DNA of 64,000 nucleotides from Rhodanobacter sp. DHB23 (GTDB lineage Bacteria; Pseudomonadota; Gammaproteobacteria; Xanthomonadales; Rhodanobacteraceae), in NCBI RefSeq assembly GCF_014842975.1, contig NZ_JACYXK010000017.1, positions 1 through 64,000 on the forward strand, given 5' to 3'. The notes under the pieces were generated by a model. It saw only the letters and a list, made by a program, of their open reading frames with translations, made no database searches and had not been told where the DNA came from. Shown here piece by piece: positions 56,236 to 64,000 of the stretch; the first letter of the stretch is position 1, and every line of letters starts with the position of its first letter. A program made the translations under genes and the position numbers.

Positions 56236-57528
56236 CTAATTCGACTTGATCGCGGCGGCGGGCGCCACCTGCATCGCCCGCCATGCGGGCAGCAGGCCGG
56301 CCAGCAGGCTGCTCGTCAGGGCCAGCACGAACGTGCCCAGCAGCATGCGCAGATCCATATGGATGAACGCCGCGTAGTCGGTGGGCTGGTGGCGCACAAG
56401 CAGCATGCCGAGCCCGGCCAGCGCCAGCCCGAACACGCCGCCGACCAGGCCCACCACACCGGCCTCGATCAGGCATTGCAGGAAGATCGCGCGCCGCGAT
56501 GCACCCAGCGCGCGGCGCACGCCAAGCTCGCCGCTGCGGCGCAGGAACTTCGCCAGCAGCAAGCCCACGGTGTTGAGCAGGCATATGCCGAGGAACCCAA
56601 GCGCCAGCCACATCTGCAGGCGCACGTCGGAGGGCACCACGCCCTTGAAGTCCAGCCATTGCATCACGTCGCGCAGATCGGCCTGGCCGGAATGGTGGAA
56701 GCGGCCCGCCTGCTGCTGCAGGGCGATGTAGTTGCCGAGGTATTGGCGGTAGGCCGACACCTTGGCCGGCGTATCCAGCTGCACCCAATACTGCAACCAC
56801 AGGCAGGGCGCGTCCGCCGCCTGCATGTCGTTCGAGTTCCCCCAGCACCACATGTTTCCGCTGGCGCTCAGCTTCATGTCCTCCGCCGTGGACAACGGCA
56901 TGAACACGTCTTCGCTGTCGCCGAACTGGCCGTTGCTCAGGTCGTAGAAACGCGGATTCATGTCCCATTCGCCCAGCACCCCGACGATGCGCAGCCCCTG
57001 GTCGCCCACCTTCAGCGTCTGCCCCACGCTGTCCTTGCCGCCGAACAGCTGCTCGTTCAACGCACTGGAGATCACTGCGACGCGTGCGCGATTGGCATCG
57101 TCGTCGGGCCCCCACGCGTGGCCGTAGCGCAACGGCACGTCGAACATGGGGAAGAAACCCGCGCCGGTGTAGCGCGCCTGCACCCATTGCGGATCGCCCT
57201 GCACCGGCGTCACCGCCATCGAGCCGGCCGACATCGCCACCTGGCGATCGCCACGCGTGTCGTGCAACAGCGCCTCGGCATCGCGCCGGGCCAGGTTGTC
57301 GGGCACGTCGTCGCCCGCGCGGAAACGATCATCGGGAAACACATTCATGCGCACGCGGAACAGCTGCGCGCTCTTCTGCGGGATCGGGTCGCCCGACAGC
57401 ACGTGCATCACCGTCAACGTGGTCATGCTGGTGCCGATGCCCAGCGCGATGGTCAACACCATCAGCGCCGTGAGCACCTTGTTGCGCCTGAGGCTGCGCA
57501 GTGCCAGATCGAGGTAGTAGCCGTACAT
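56236..57528 (-). CDS. MacB/FtsX-type ABC permease, A subunit of pair 8
   Basis: The 430-residue product begins MYGYYLDLALRSLRRNK, with Tyr for the usual Phe2. The coupling segment is FLRRSGELGVRRALGA and the cysteine pair is C228 and C242. After TM1 it reads FRVRMNVFPDDRF where most A subunits have a Y-x-P/A-Q-x-D/N-P form, so the N-terminal part of its periplasmic domain is distinct. The C-terminus is PAAAIKSN. AAGGAG precedes the start. Confidence 0.9.
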   Translation of the reverse strand: MYGYYLDLALRSLRRNKVLTALMVLTIALGIGTSMTTLTVMHVLSGDPIPQKSAQLFRVRMNVFPDDRFRAGDDVPDNLARRDAEALLHDTRGDRQVAMSAGSMAVTPVQGDPQWVQARYTGAGFFPMFDVPLRYGHAWGPDDDANRARVAVISSALNEQLFGGKDSVGQTLKVGDQGLRIVGVLGEWDMNPRFYDLSNGQFGDSEDVFMPLSTAEDMKLSASGNMWCWGNSNDMQAADAPCLWLQYWVQLDTPAKVSAYRQYLGNYIALQQQAGRFHHSGQADLRDVMQWLDFKGVVPSDVRLQMWLALGFLGICLLNTVGLLLAKFLRRSGELGVRRALGASRRAIFLQCLIEAGVVGLVGGVFGLALAGLGMLLVRHQPTDYAAFIHMDLRMLLGTFVLALTSSLLAGLLPAWRAMQVAPAAAIKSN

Positions 57529-57548
57529 GCCGCACTCCTTCTTGATCT

Positions 57549-57572
57549 CCCTCTCCTGCAAGCGGGAGAGGG
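57549..57572. repeat. Short CTCTCCT/GGGAGAG hairpin between pairs 9 and 8
   Basis: CCCTCTCCTGCAAGCGGGAG followed by AGGG forms a hairpin in the 50-bp gap between B9 and A8. Confidence 0.75.
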
Positions 57573-57578
57573 AAGAAC

Positions 57579-58799
57579 TCAAACCGACCGTGTCGCCACC
57601 ACCGGCGGGACGTTTGAAGCGCGCAGCGCAGGGCCGAGCACCGCCAGCTGGCCGAGCAGCCACAACGCCACCGCGCCAACCAGCAGGTAATGCGCCGGCA
57701 GGTGGGGCAGTTCGAAGCGCTGCATCAGGAACAGGTTCAGCGCATAGGCGAACAGCACGCCAAGCAGCACGCCACCGGTGACGATGAGGAAGTTCTCGGC
57801 CTGGAAGTAATGCCGGATGTCGCCGCGCGTGGCGCCCAGCGCGCGGCGCATGCCGATCTGCCGGCGCCGCTGCTGCACCCAGAAGCTGGCCAGCCCGCTC
57901 ACGCCCAGCGCGGTCACCACCAGCAGGATGACGATGATCGCCACCAGCATGCGGCCGGCGGCGAGCGAGCTCCTGAAGTAGCCCTCGCGCAGTTCGGCCA
58001 TCGTGTACAGCTTGTTCTGCACGTGGCCGGGGTTGGCCTTCTGCAGGGCGGCGGCAGCGGCGTGCAGCGCCTCGGGCAGCCGGCCCGGCTGGCTGCGGAC
58101 GAGGAAACCGCCGCCCACGTCCTGGGTGCTGACGTGGTACTCGTAGACCAGCGAATCGTCGTCGCCGGCGCTTCCGGTGAGCTCGCCCCGCAGGTGGTCC
58201 ACGATGCCGATGACGCGCAGGCCGTGCGTGCCGTCGTAAAGGATGCGGCCCAGCGCGCTGCCATCCGGGTACAGGCGCCTGGCGAGCGATTCCGTCAGCA
58301 GCGCCGGGATCGGCGCGGTGGCCTTGCCCATGTAGACGTCCATGGCGTCGGGCAGTTCGCCGTCGTCGAAGTCGTGCCCCTGCACCACGCGCAGGCCCAG
58401 CGTGCTGTTCAGGTGCTGGCTGCCCTGGAACTCATAGGCATGCAGCGCGGGATGCTGCCGCGATGCATCGAGGAAGAGCGGGTTGTGGTCCACCCACCAC
58501 AGCGGCAGCGAACCGTAGGCGGCATCCGCCACGCCGGGTGCGGCGCGCATCGCCGCGAGGTTGCCCGCGACCGTGCCCGGGTTGTCCTGGCCGATCACGC
58601 CGATGCTCTGGATCAGGCCGATCTCGCTCTCCGCCACGCCCGTCGGCTCGTGCGAACGCTGGATGGTGCCGTACACGATGAACACCAGGTTGCCGAGCAC
58701 CGCCATGGTCAGCGCGATCTCCAGCATCAGCAGGACCACCGCGGCGCGGTGGCTGCGCAGGGCGGCGAGGATGGGACGTATCTGCCGGTGGATCCTCAT
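57579..58799 (-). CDS. MacB/FtsX-type ABC permease, B subunit of pair 9
   Basis: The 406-residue product starts MRIHRQIRPILAALRSHR at 58799, overlapping the A9 stop by 4 bp (ATGA), the only overlapping pair. TM1 reads ALTMAVLGNLVFIV, without the cysteines usual there. The coupling segment is QQRRRQIGMRRALGATRGDI and the tail is VPPVVATRSV. The periplasmic domain is Asp/Gly-rich near 145-160 (HDFDDGELPDAMD). Confidence 0.9.
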   Translation of the reverse strand: MRIHRQIRPILAALRSHRAAVVLLMLEIALTMAVLGNLVFIVYGTIQRSHEPTGVAESEIGLIQSIGVIGQDNPGTVAGNLAAMRAAPGVADAAYGSLPLWWVDHNPLFLDASRQHPALHAYEFQGSQHLNSTLGLRVVQGHDFDDGELPDAMDVYMGKATAPIPALLTESLARRLYPDGSALGRILYDGTHGLRVIGIVDHLRGELTGSAGDDDSLVYEYHVSTQDVGGGFLVRSQPGRLPEALHAAAAALQKANPGHVQNKLYTMAELREGYFRSSLAAGRMLVAIIVILLVVTALGVSGLASFWVQQRRRQIGMRRALGATRGDIRHYFQAENFLIVTGGVLLGVLFAYALNLFLMQRFELPHLPAHYLLVGAVALWLLGQLAVLGPALRASNVPPVVATRSV

Positions 58800-60106
58800 A
58801 GCGACTTCACCTGCAGCGCGGGGGCCACGCGGGAAGCGCGCAGCGCCGGCCATACGCCGGCAGCCAGCGCCGACAGCACGGCCAGCGCCAGCGCCGCGCC
58901 CAGCATGGATGGATCGAAACGCGCGGACGCGGCGAAACTCACCGGCTGCTGGCGCACCATCCACAGGCCCAGCCAGGCCAGCGGCAGGCCGAGCAGGCCA
59001 CCGGCCACGCCCACCACCCCGGCCTCGACCAGGCATTGCAGGAACACCATGCGGCGCGAGGCACCCAGCGCGCGGCGCACGCCGATCTCGCCCGACTTGC
59101 GCAGGAACTTGGCCACCATCAGCCCCACCGTGTTGACCATGCAGATCAGCAGCACGCCGAAGGCGATCCAGGTCTGCATGCGCACCGTCACCGGGATCAC
59201 GCGCTTGTAATCCAGCCAGTCGACCAGCCCGGCCAGCCGCACGTTCGGCGGACGCTGGAAACGCCCCAGCCGATGCTGCTGCGCGCTGTACTGGACGAGC
59301 GCGGCGCGGTAGCCCGCCACCTGCGCCGGTGTATCCAGCTGCACCCAGAACTGTGCCCAGGTGCATTGCTGCGCCTTCGGGTCGTGCATGCCCGCGTTCG
59401 GGTCGTTGCCCCAGCAGTCCATCGGGCCGTAGCCGTAGTCCTGCGGCAGGTCCAGCCAGGTGAAGAACGGCAGGTACATCTGCTCGGCCTTGCCGAAAGC
59501 GCCGTCGTTCAGGTCGTAGAAGCGCGGCTGCGGGTTCCAGTCGTCGACCACGCCTGCCACGCGGAAGGTCTTGGTGGCGATCACCAGGTTCCTGCCCACG
59601 CTGTCCTCGCCACCGAACAGTTGCTGGTTCATCGCCCGCGACAGCACCACCACCTGCGCGTGGCTGGCGTCGTCCTGCGCCGACCAGGCGGAGCCGTAGA
59701 TGAAGGGCACGCCGAACATCGCGAAGAAGTCGGCGGTGGTGGCACGGTCGGTAACCATCGCCAGCGGGCTGTCCTGCGCATCCTTGCGCACCGGCAGCCA
59801 GTTGCTGCTCATCAGCGCGCGACGCGGCGCGACGCCGAGCTGGTAGAGGTTCACCGCATCGAGATAGCTGAGGTCGTCCGGCGGCTCGTCCTTCGCGCCC
59901 GGCAGATCGGCCGGGCGGGGATCGACCTGCGGATGGAACAGCGCGTCGCTGCGCCCCGGCAGCGGATTGCCCGACAGGTTGTGCAATACCGCCAGCATGG
60001 TGATCGACGCGCCGATACCCAGCGCGATCGCCAGCGTCATCAGGCCGGCGAGCACGGGCGTGCGCCTGAAACTGTGCAGCGCAAGGTCGAGGTAATAGCC
60101 GAACAT
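58796..60106 (-). CDS. MacB/FtsX-type ABC permease, A subunit of pair 9
   Basis: The 436-residue product begins MFGYYLDLALHSFRRTP. The coupling segment is FLRKSGEIGVRRALGA and the cysteine pair is C231 and C248. The longer frame upstream of 60106 is repeat DNA. It is translationally coupled to B9, supporting an obligate A/B complex. Confidence 0.9.
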   Translation of the reverse strand: MFGYYLDLALHSFRRTPVLAGLMTLAIALGIGASITMLAVLHNLSGNPLPGRSDALFHPQVDPRPADLPGAKDEPPDDLSYLDAVNLYQLGVAPRRALMSSNWLPVRKDAQDSPLAMVTDRATTADFFAMFGVPFIYGSAWSAQDDASHAQVVVLSRAMNQQLFGGEDSVGRNLVIATKTFRVAGVVDDWNPQPRFYDLNDGAFGKAEQMYLPFFTWLDLPQDYGYGPMDCWGNDPNAGMHDPKAQQCTWAQFWVQLDTPAQVAGYRAALVQYSAQQHRLGRFQRPPNVRLAGLVDWLDYKRVIPVTVRMQTWIAFGVLLICMVNTVGLMVAKFLRKSGEIGVRRALGASRRMVFLQCLVEAGVVGVAGGLLGLPLAWLGLWMVRQQPVSFAASARFDPSMLGAALALAVLSALAAGVWPALRASRVAPALQVKSL

Positions 60107-60125
60107 GCCCACTCCTTCGTTGGTT

Positions 60126-60296
60126 CCCCCTCTCCTTGCGGAGAAGCCACACTTCACTCCCCTCAACCGCTTGCGGGAGAGGGGTTGGGGAAGGGTCGCT
60201 CTGGCGTCACGGCAACCCCACCTCCTCTCTCCCGGCCCCTCTCCCACAAGTGGGGGAAGGGAACGGGGCACCCCTCCCGCACGGAGAGGGCAGAAC
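60126..60296. repeat. CTCTCCC/GGGAGAG repeat cluster between pairs 10 and 9
   Basis: Several hairpin arms fill the 192-bp gap: CCCCTCTCCTTGCGGAGAAG, CCGCTTGCGGGAGAGG, and CCCCTCTCCCACAAGTGGGG with further CTCCCGCACGGAGAGG. No gene is seen. Confidence 0.8.
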
Positions 60297-60298
60297 CA

Positions 60299-61552
60299 TC
60301 ACGCCGCCCGCGTCGCCACCACCGGCGGCACGTTGGAAGCGCGGCGGGCGGGGGCGAATACCGCGCCCTGCCCCAGCGCCAGCACCATGGCCACGCCGGC
60401 CAGCACGTAGAGCACGGGCATGCGGTCCATCTCGTAGTGCTTCATCAGCAGCAGGTTGAGGCCGATCGCCAGCGCCACCCCGGCCACCGCGCCGATGCCG
60501 GCGATCAGCAGGTTCTCCATCTGGAAGTAATGCAGGATGTCCGCCTTGCGCGCGCCCAGCGCGCGGCGCACGCCGATCTGGCGATGGCGCTGGCCCACCC
60601 AGAAGCTGGTGAGGCCGACGATGCCCGCGGCGGTGACGCCGAGCAGGATCAGGCAGATCACGCCCATCAGCGCGGCCATGCCGACGTCGGCGCGGTAGGC
60701 CTCCTTGCGGATGTCGGCGAACGACTTGACGCTGTCGTCGTCGAGCACGCGCATCGGGTTGGCCTTGTACAGCGCCGGCGTCACCTCGCGCATCGCCGCC
60801 TGCAACCGGCCCGGCCTGGCGCGCACGGCATAGCGGGAGAAATTGGCGTTGAGGCGCACCGGCTCGATCGTCGCGTTCCACGTGAAGGCGCTGACCCAGC
60901 CGCCGGTGGCGGGCACCTGCAGGCGCTCGACCTCGCCGATGATGGTGCTCGGCGTGCCGCTGCCGTCGAGGTAGATGACCTTGCCGAGCGCATCGCCCTT
61001 CGGGAACAGCTTGTCCCCCAGTGCCTTGGTCACCAGGATCATGCCGGGCTCGGTGGTGTTGCGGAAACCCTTGTTGATGACGTCGCCCGCATTGAAGTCG
61101 CGCCCCGCGACCAGGTGCAGGCCCAGCGTGCGCAGGAAGTTCTCGTCGCCGAAGTAGTAGGTGGTGCGCGCATTGCCGCCGATCAGCTTGGCGTCGGCGT
61201 TGATCGACGCCGAGCCGTTCCAGCTCGAGTTGAGCAGCGGCAGCGAATTGGTCGGCGTCACCGATTCCACGTCGGGCAGCGCGCGCAGCGTGGCGAGGTC
61301 CTCGCGCTGCAGCGCATCCAGCTTCTGGATGCTGTCCGCGTCGTCGCCGGCGGGCGCGCCCACCCATTGCTGGCTGACCAGGAACAGATCCTGTTCGTTG
61401 AGCCCGGTGGGGCGGTTCACGCGCTGGATGCGCTGGCCGATGATGAACACCGCGTTGCAGACGATGGCCAGGGTCAGCGCGATCTGCAGGGCGATCAGCA
61501 CCACGCCTGCCTTGTGCTTGCGCAGCGCGGAGATCATGGGATGAATGGTCAT
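60299..61552 (-). CDS. MacB/FtsX-type ABC permease, B subunit of pair 10
   Basis: The 417-residue product starts MTIHPMISALRKHK at 61552 and ends VPPVVATRAA. The coupling segment is VGQRHRQIGVRRALGARKADI. It groups with B1 and the partial B11 by its ITSALA-like TM1 (ALTLAIVCNAVFIIG) and the SQQWVGAPAGDDADSIQ stretch. It lies 154 bp after A10, the widest gap within a pair, because a repeat has entered there. Confidence 0.9.
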   Translation of the reverse strand: MTIHPMISALRKHKAGVVLIALQIALTLAIVCNAVFIIGQRIQRVNRPTGLNEQDLFLVSQQWVGAPAGDDADSIQKLDALQREDLATLRALPDVESVTPTNSLPLLNSSWNGSASINADAKLIGGNARTTYYFGDENFLRTLGLHLVAGRDFNAGDVINKGFRNTTEPGMILVTKALGDKLFPKGDALGKVIYLDGSGTPSTIIGEVERLQVPATGGWVSAFTWNATIEPVRLNANFSRYAVRARPGRLQAAMREVTPALYKANPMRVLDDDSVKSFADIRKEAYRADVGMAALMGVICLILLGVTAAGIVGLTSFWVGQRHRQIGVRRALGARKADILHYFQMENLLIAGIGAVAGVALAIGLNLLLMKHYEMDRMPVLYVLAGVAMVLALGQGAVFAPARRASNVPPVVATRAA

Positions 61553-61575
61553 GTGGGAACCCTCATTGTTTGTTG

Positions 61576-61697
61576 GCTCCCCTCTCCCGCAGGCGGGAGA
61601 GGGGTTGGGGGAGAGGGCGCTTTTTGTGATGCCGCAAAAAGCCGGACCCTCTCCCGCCCTGTCGGGCACCCTCTCCCGCCCGTGGGAGAGGGGATCA
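61576..61697. repeat. CTCTCCC/GGGAGAG repeat between A10 and B10
   Basis: The left hairpin CCCTCTCCCGCAGGCGGGAG and the right arms CCCTCTCCCGCCC and CCTCTCCCGCCCGTGGGAGA flank a core with GCGCTTTTTGTGATGCC and its complement GCAAAAAGCC. It is the only full-size repeat that separates two subunits of one pair. Confidence 0.8.
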
Positions 61698-61706
61698 GCA
61701 GACCGC

Positions 61707-63032
61707 TCAGTTCGACTTCAATTGCCACGCCGGCTGCACGCGCGAAGCGCGCCAGGTGGGGTACAAGCCCGCCAGCACGGTGGCGACCACCGCCAGCAGC
61801 AACGTCGTGGCCAGCAGCGACACGTCCAGCCTCGCCAGCGCGGCGATGTCCTTCGGCAGCACCCAACCCACGCAGGCCACGCCCGCGCCGGTGAGCAGCA
61901 GGCCCAGCACGCCGCCCGCCGCGCCGACGATGCCCGCCTCGGTGAGGAACTGCGCGTACACCGCCGCGCGCGGCGCGCCCAGCGCGCGGCGCACGCCGAT
62001 CTCGCCGCTGCGGCGCAGGAACTTCGCCAGCAGCAGGCCTGCCGTGTTCACCAGGCAGACGATCAGCAGGCCCAGCGCCACCAGCAGCGACACCTTGGTG
62101 TCGTCGGGCACCACGTGCTCGGAGTCCAGCCATGCGGGCAGGTCGCGCAGCTCGTACTTGGGTGCCCAGTTGAAACGGCCGGCCTGCTTCTGCTGGCGCA
62201 TGTAGCCGTCGAGGTAGTTCCTGTAGCTGTCCACGTCGGCGGCGCTGTCCAGCTCGACCATGTAGGCGATCCACACGCAGGTGGATTGCTGCAGGCCGAC
62301 GAAGCCGGAGCCCTTGGGGATCTCGCTGCAATTGGTGTTGCCGTTGTTGGGCATGCCCACGTCGATGGCGGTGTTGAACGGCAGGAACACGTCCTCGGCG
62401 CCGTCGCCGACGAAACCGCCGGTGTTGACCACGTCGTAGTAGCGCGGCTGCGGGTTCCACTTGGCGACCACGCCGGCCACGCGGTAATCCTTGCCTTCGA
62501 TGCTCACGCTCCTGCCCACGCTGTTGACGTCGCCGAACAGCTTCTGGTTGAGCTTGTCGCTGAGCACCACCACGTGCGCGCGGTTCGCGTCGTCCTGCGC
62601 GCCCCAGCCGCTGCCGTACTTGAACGGCGCCTCCACCATCGGGAAGAACTCGCCGAACACCGCATGGCCGGTGACGTTGATCGGATGCTTGGTGGCGTCC
62701 GCCGGCACCACCGAGGGCGACACCTGGTACATCGCCGACTGCAGCTTGCCGCGGTGGTCGCGCATCAGCGCCACCGCGTCGGTGTAGTCGAACGCGTCGG
62801 CGATGTCGTCGTAGCCGCCCTTCTTGCGGCTGTCCGGCCCCCAGATGTCGAGCTGCGGCACGAACAGCCTGGACGATTTCCACGGGATCGGATCGCCCGA
62901 CACGGCGCGGAACACCGACCACGTGGTCATCGAGGCCGCCACGCCGAAGCCGATGGCGAGCACCATCAGCGCGGTGAGGCCGGGGCTGCGTCTCAGGCTG
63001 CGCAGGGCCAGGTCGAGGTAGTAGGCGAACAT
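61707..63032 (-). CDS. MacB/FtsX-type ABC permease, A subunit of pair 10
   Basis: The 441-residue product begins MFAYYLDLALRSLRRSP and has FRAVSGDPIPWKSSRLFVPQ after TM1, shared with A1. The cysteine pair is C235 and C252, with the surrounding NCSEIPKGSGFVGLQQ again like A1. The coupling segment is FLRRSGEIGVRRALGA and the C-terminus is VQPAWQLKSN, matching PAWQLKTQ of A1. Pairs 1 and 10 are therefore sister modules at opposite ends of the visible array. Confidence 0.9.
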   Translation of the reverse strand: MFAYYLDLALRSLRRSPGLTALMVLAIGFGVAASMTTWSVFRAVSGDPIPWKSSRLFVPQLDIWGPDSRKKGGYDDIADAFDYTDAVALMRDHRGKLQSAMYQVSPSVVPADATKHPINVTGHAVFGEFFPMVEAPFKYGSGWGAQDDANRAHVVVLSDKLNQKLFGDVNSVGRSVSIEGKDYRVAGVVAKWNPQPRYYDVVNTGGFVGDGAEDVFLPFNTAIDVGMPNNGNTNCSEIPKGSGFVGLQQSTCVWIAYMVELDSAADVDSYRNYLDGYMRQQKQAGRFNWAPKYELRDLPAWLDSEHVVPDDTKVSLLVALGLLIVCLVNTAGLLLAKFLRRSGEIGVRRALGAPRAAVYAQFLTEAGIVGAAGGVLGLLLTGAGVACVGWVLPKDIAALARLDVSLLATTLLLAVVATVLAGLYPTWRASRVQPAWQLKSN

Positions 63033-63056
63033 TTCATTCTCTCCTCAAGTTTCGAC

Positions 63057-63086
63057 TCCCCTCTCCCGCAAACGGGAAAGGAGGTT
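63057..63086. repeat. Short CTCTCCC/GGGAAAG hairpin between B11 and A10
   Basis: CCCCTCTCCCGCAAACGGGA followed by AAGG lies in the 61-bp gap, again at a module boundary. Confidence 0.7.
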
Positions 63087-63093
63087 AAGAACG

Positions 63094-64000
63094 TCACACC
63101 GAGCGCGTCGCCTCCACCGGCGGCACGCGCGAGGCGCGCAGCGCCGGGGCCAGCACGGCACCCTGTCCGAGTAGGAGCAGCACGACCACGCCCGCCACCA
63201 CGTAACCCGGCGCGATCCGCGCCAGCTCGAACTGCTTCATCAGCCACAGGTTCAGGCCCAGTGCGAGCACGCTGCCGACCAGCACGCCCACCGTGCTGAT
63301 AAGCAGGTTCTCGGTGAGGAAATAACCGAGGATGTCGTGCCGCGTGGCGCCCAGCGCACGGCGCACGCCGATCTGCTTGCGGCGCTGTCCGACCCAGAAG
63401 CTGCTGAGCCCCACGATGCCGGCCGCGGTGATGGCCAGCAGCACCACGCTGATGACGCCCATCAGGATCGCCATGCCACGATCGCTCTTGTAGGCATCCG
63501 CGCGGATCTCGGCGAAAGTCCGCACGCCGTCCTTCGGGCTGATCACCCGCATGCGGTTGGCGGCATACAGCGCCGCGCGCACGTGGCGGCGCACGTCTTC
63601 GAGCTGCCCCGGCCGCACCCGCAGCACGTATCGCGTGGCCGCGGTCAGCTGCCGGTACGGGACCAGGGTCGAACAGTCGGCCCACTCGGCCATGCCGCTG
63701 TCCACCCAGGGCGACTGCAGGCGCTCGACGATGCCCACGATGGTGCTCGGCTGCCTGCTGATGTAGGCGGTCTTGCCCAGCGCCGAGCCATCGGGGAACA
63801 GGCGGTCCGCCAGCCCGCGCGTCACGATGATGGCGCCGGGCTGGATATCGCCGTGCCGGTCGACCTGGCCGATCTCGTCGGCGCGGAAGTTGCGGCCCGC
63901 CACCAGCTTCAGCCCCAGGGTCGGCAATGCGTCCTGGTCCGCGAAATAGATCGCGGTGGTCGATACGGGCTTGAGCTTGTCGGGGGAATGGCCGATGCCG
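63094..64000 (-). CDS. MacB/FtsX-type ABC permease, B subunit of pair 11 (cut by window edge)
   Basis: The frame is open to the right edge, so the start lies outside. About 301 residues are visible: most of the periplasmic domain (LKLVAGRNFRADE near the cut), TM2-TM4, the coupling segment VGQRRKQIGVRRALGATRHDI and the end VPPVEATRSV. It resembles B1 and B10. An A11 gene would be expected just beyond the edge. The TTG at 63927 is internal and not a start. Confidence 0.9.
   Translation of the reverse strand, partial: GIGHSPDKLKPVSTTAIYFADQDALPTLGLKLVAGRNFRADEIGQVDRHGDIQPGAIIVTRGLADRLFPDGSALGKTAYISRQPSTIVGIVERLQSPWVDSGMAEWADCSTLVPYRQLTAATRYVLRVRPGQLEDVRRHVRAALYAANRMRVISPKDGVRTFAEIRADAYKSDRGMAILMGVISVVLLAITAAGIVGLSSFWVGQRRKQIGVRRALGATRHDILGYFLTENLLISTVGVLVGSVLALGLNLWLMKQFELARIAPGYVVAGVVVLLLLGQGAVLAPALRASRVPPVEATRSV

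Noticed and set aside
57579-60152. A single 857-codon frame suggesting a fused permease
   Set aside because: The true A9 protein uses another frame up to 58796; only the part after 58799 (B9) codes in this frame, so there is no fusion.

Overview
The window reads as a chromosome segment of a GC-rich gammaproteobacterium, most likely Xanthomonadales and probably Rhodanobacteraceae (Rhodanobacter, Dyella, Frateuria and relatives). This is inferred from the pilB-pilC-pilD-coaE block, the glyA-nrdR-ribD-ribE-ribB order, and the dense palindromic intergenic repeats. No rRNA, tRNA or CRISPR was seen.

Layout. Positions 1-1548 hold two IS5-type elements lying tail to tail. Positions 1630-3720 hold two overlapping glycosyltransferase genes, the left part with visibly lower GC. 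Positions 3820-8640 encode the type IV pilus ATPase PilB, platform protein PilC, prepilin peptidase PilD and CoaE. Next come an LD-carboxypeptidase gene (ldcA) and a riboflavin/one-carbon block (ribB with a degenerate RibA domain, ribE behind an FMN riboswitch, ribD, nrdR, glyA). A TauE-type permease, EttA, PyrF, an SpoU methyltransferase, a VOC protein, ValRS, a rimI/holD-like/pssA operon, a DUF4124 protein, ProRS, an H-NS-type protein, a ThrE-type exporter and an NfeD/SPFH pair follow, up to about 31.6 kb.

The most unusual region runs from 31.7 kb to the right edge. It starts with a NtrY-like histidine kinase, a small secreted protein and an NtrC-like sigma-54 activator. Upstream of these, on the same strand, lies an uninterrupted array of MacB/FtsX-type ABC permease genes: ten complete two-gene modules (a ~430-441 aa 'A' subunit followed by a ~403-417 aa 'B' subunit) plus one more B gene cut by the window edge. 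One secreted alpha/beta-hydrolase is embedded between modules. That is 21 permease genes in about 29 kb with no ATPase and no membrane-fusion protein in view. The cytoplasmic coupling segment is nearly invariant across paralogs while the periplasmic domains differ strongly. All A subunits but one keep a cysteine pair in the periplasmic domain. I infer a set of alternative export or mechanotransmission heads sharing an ATPase encoded elsewhere, possibly just beyond the right edge, under control of the adjacent two-component system.

A second theme is repeat DNA. A ~77-bp REP-like palindrome occurs at least nine times and supplies the TAG stop codon of several genes, including both members of a convergent pair. 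A second CTCTCCC/GGGAGAG family lies in many gaps and also sits in frame inside valS and ribD.
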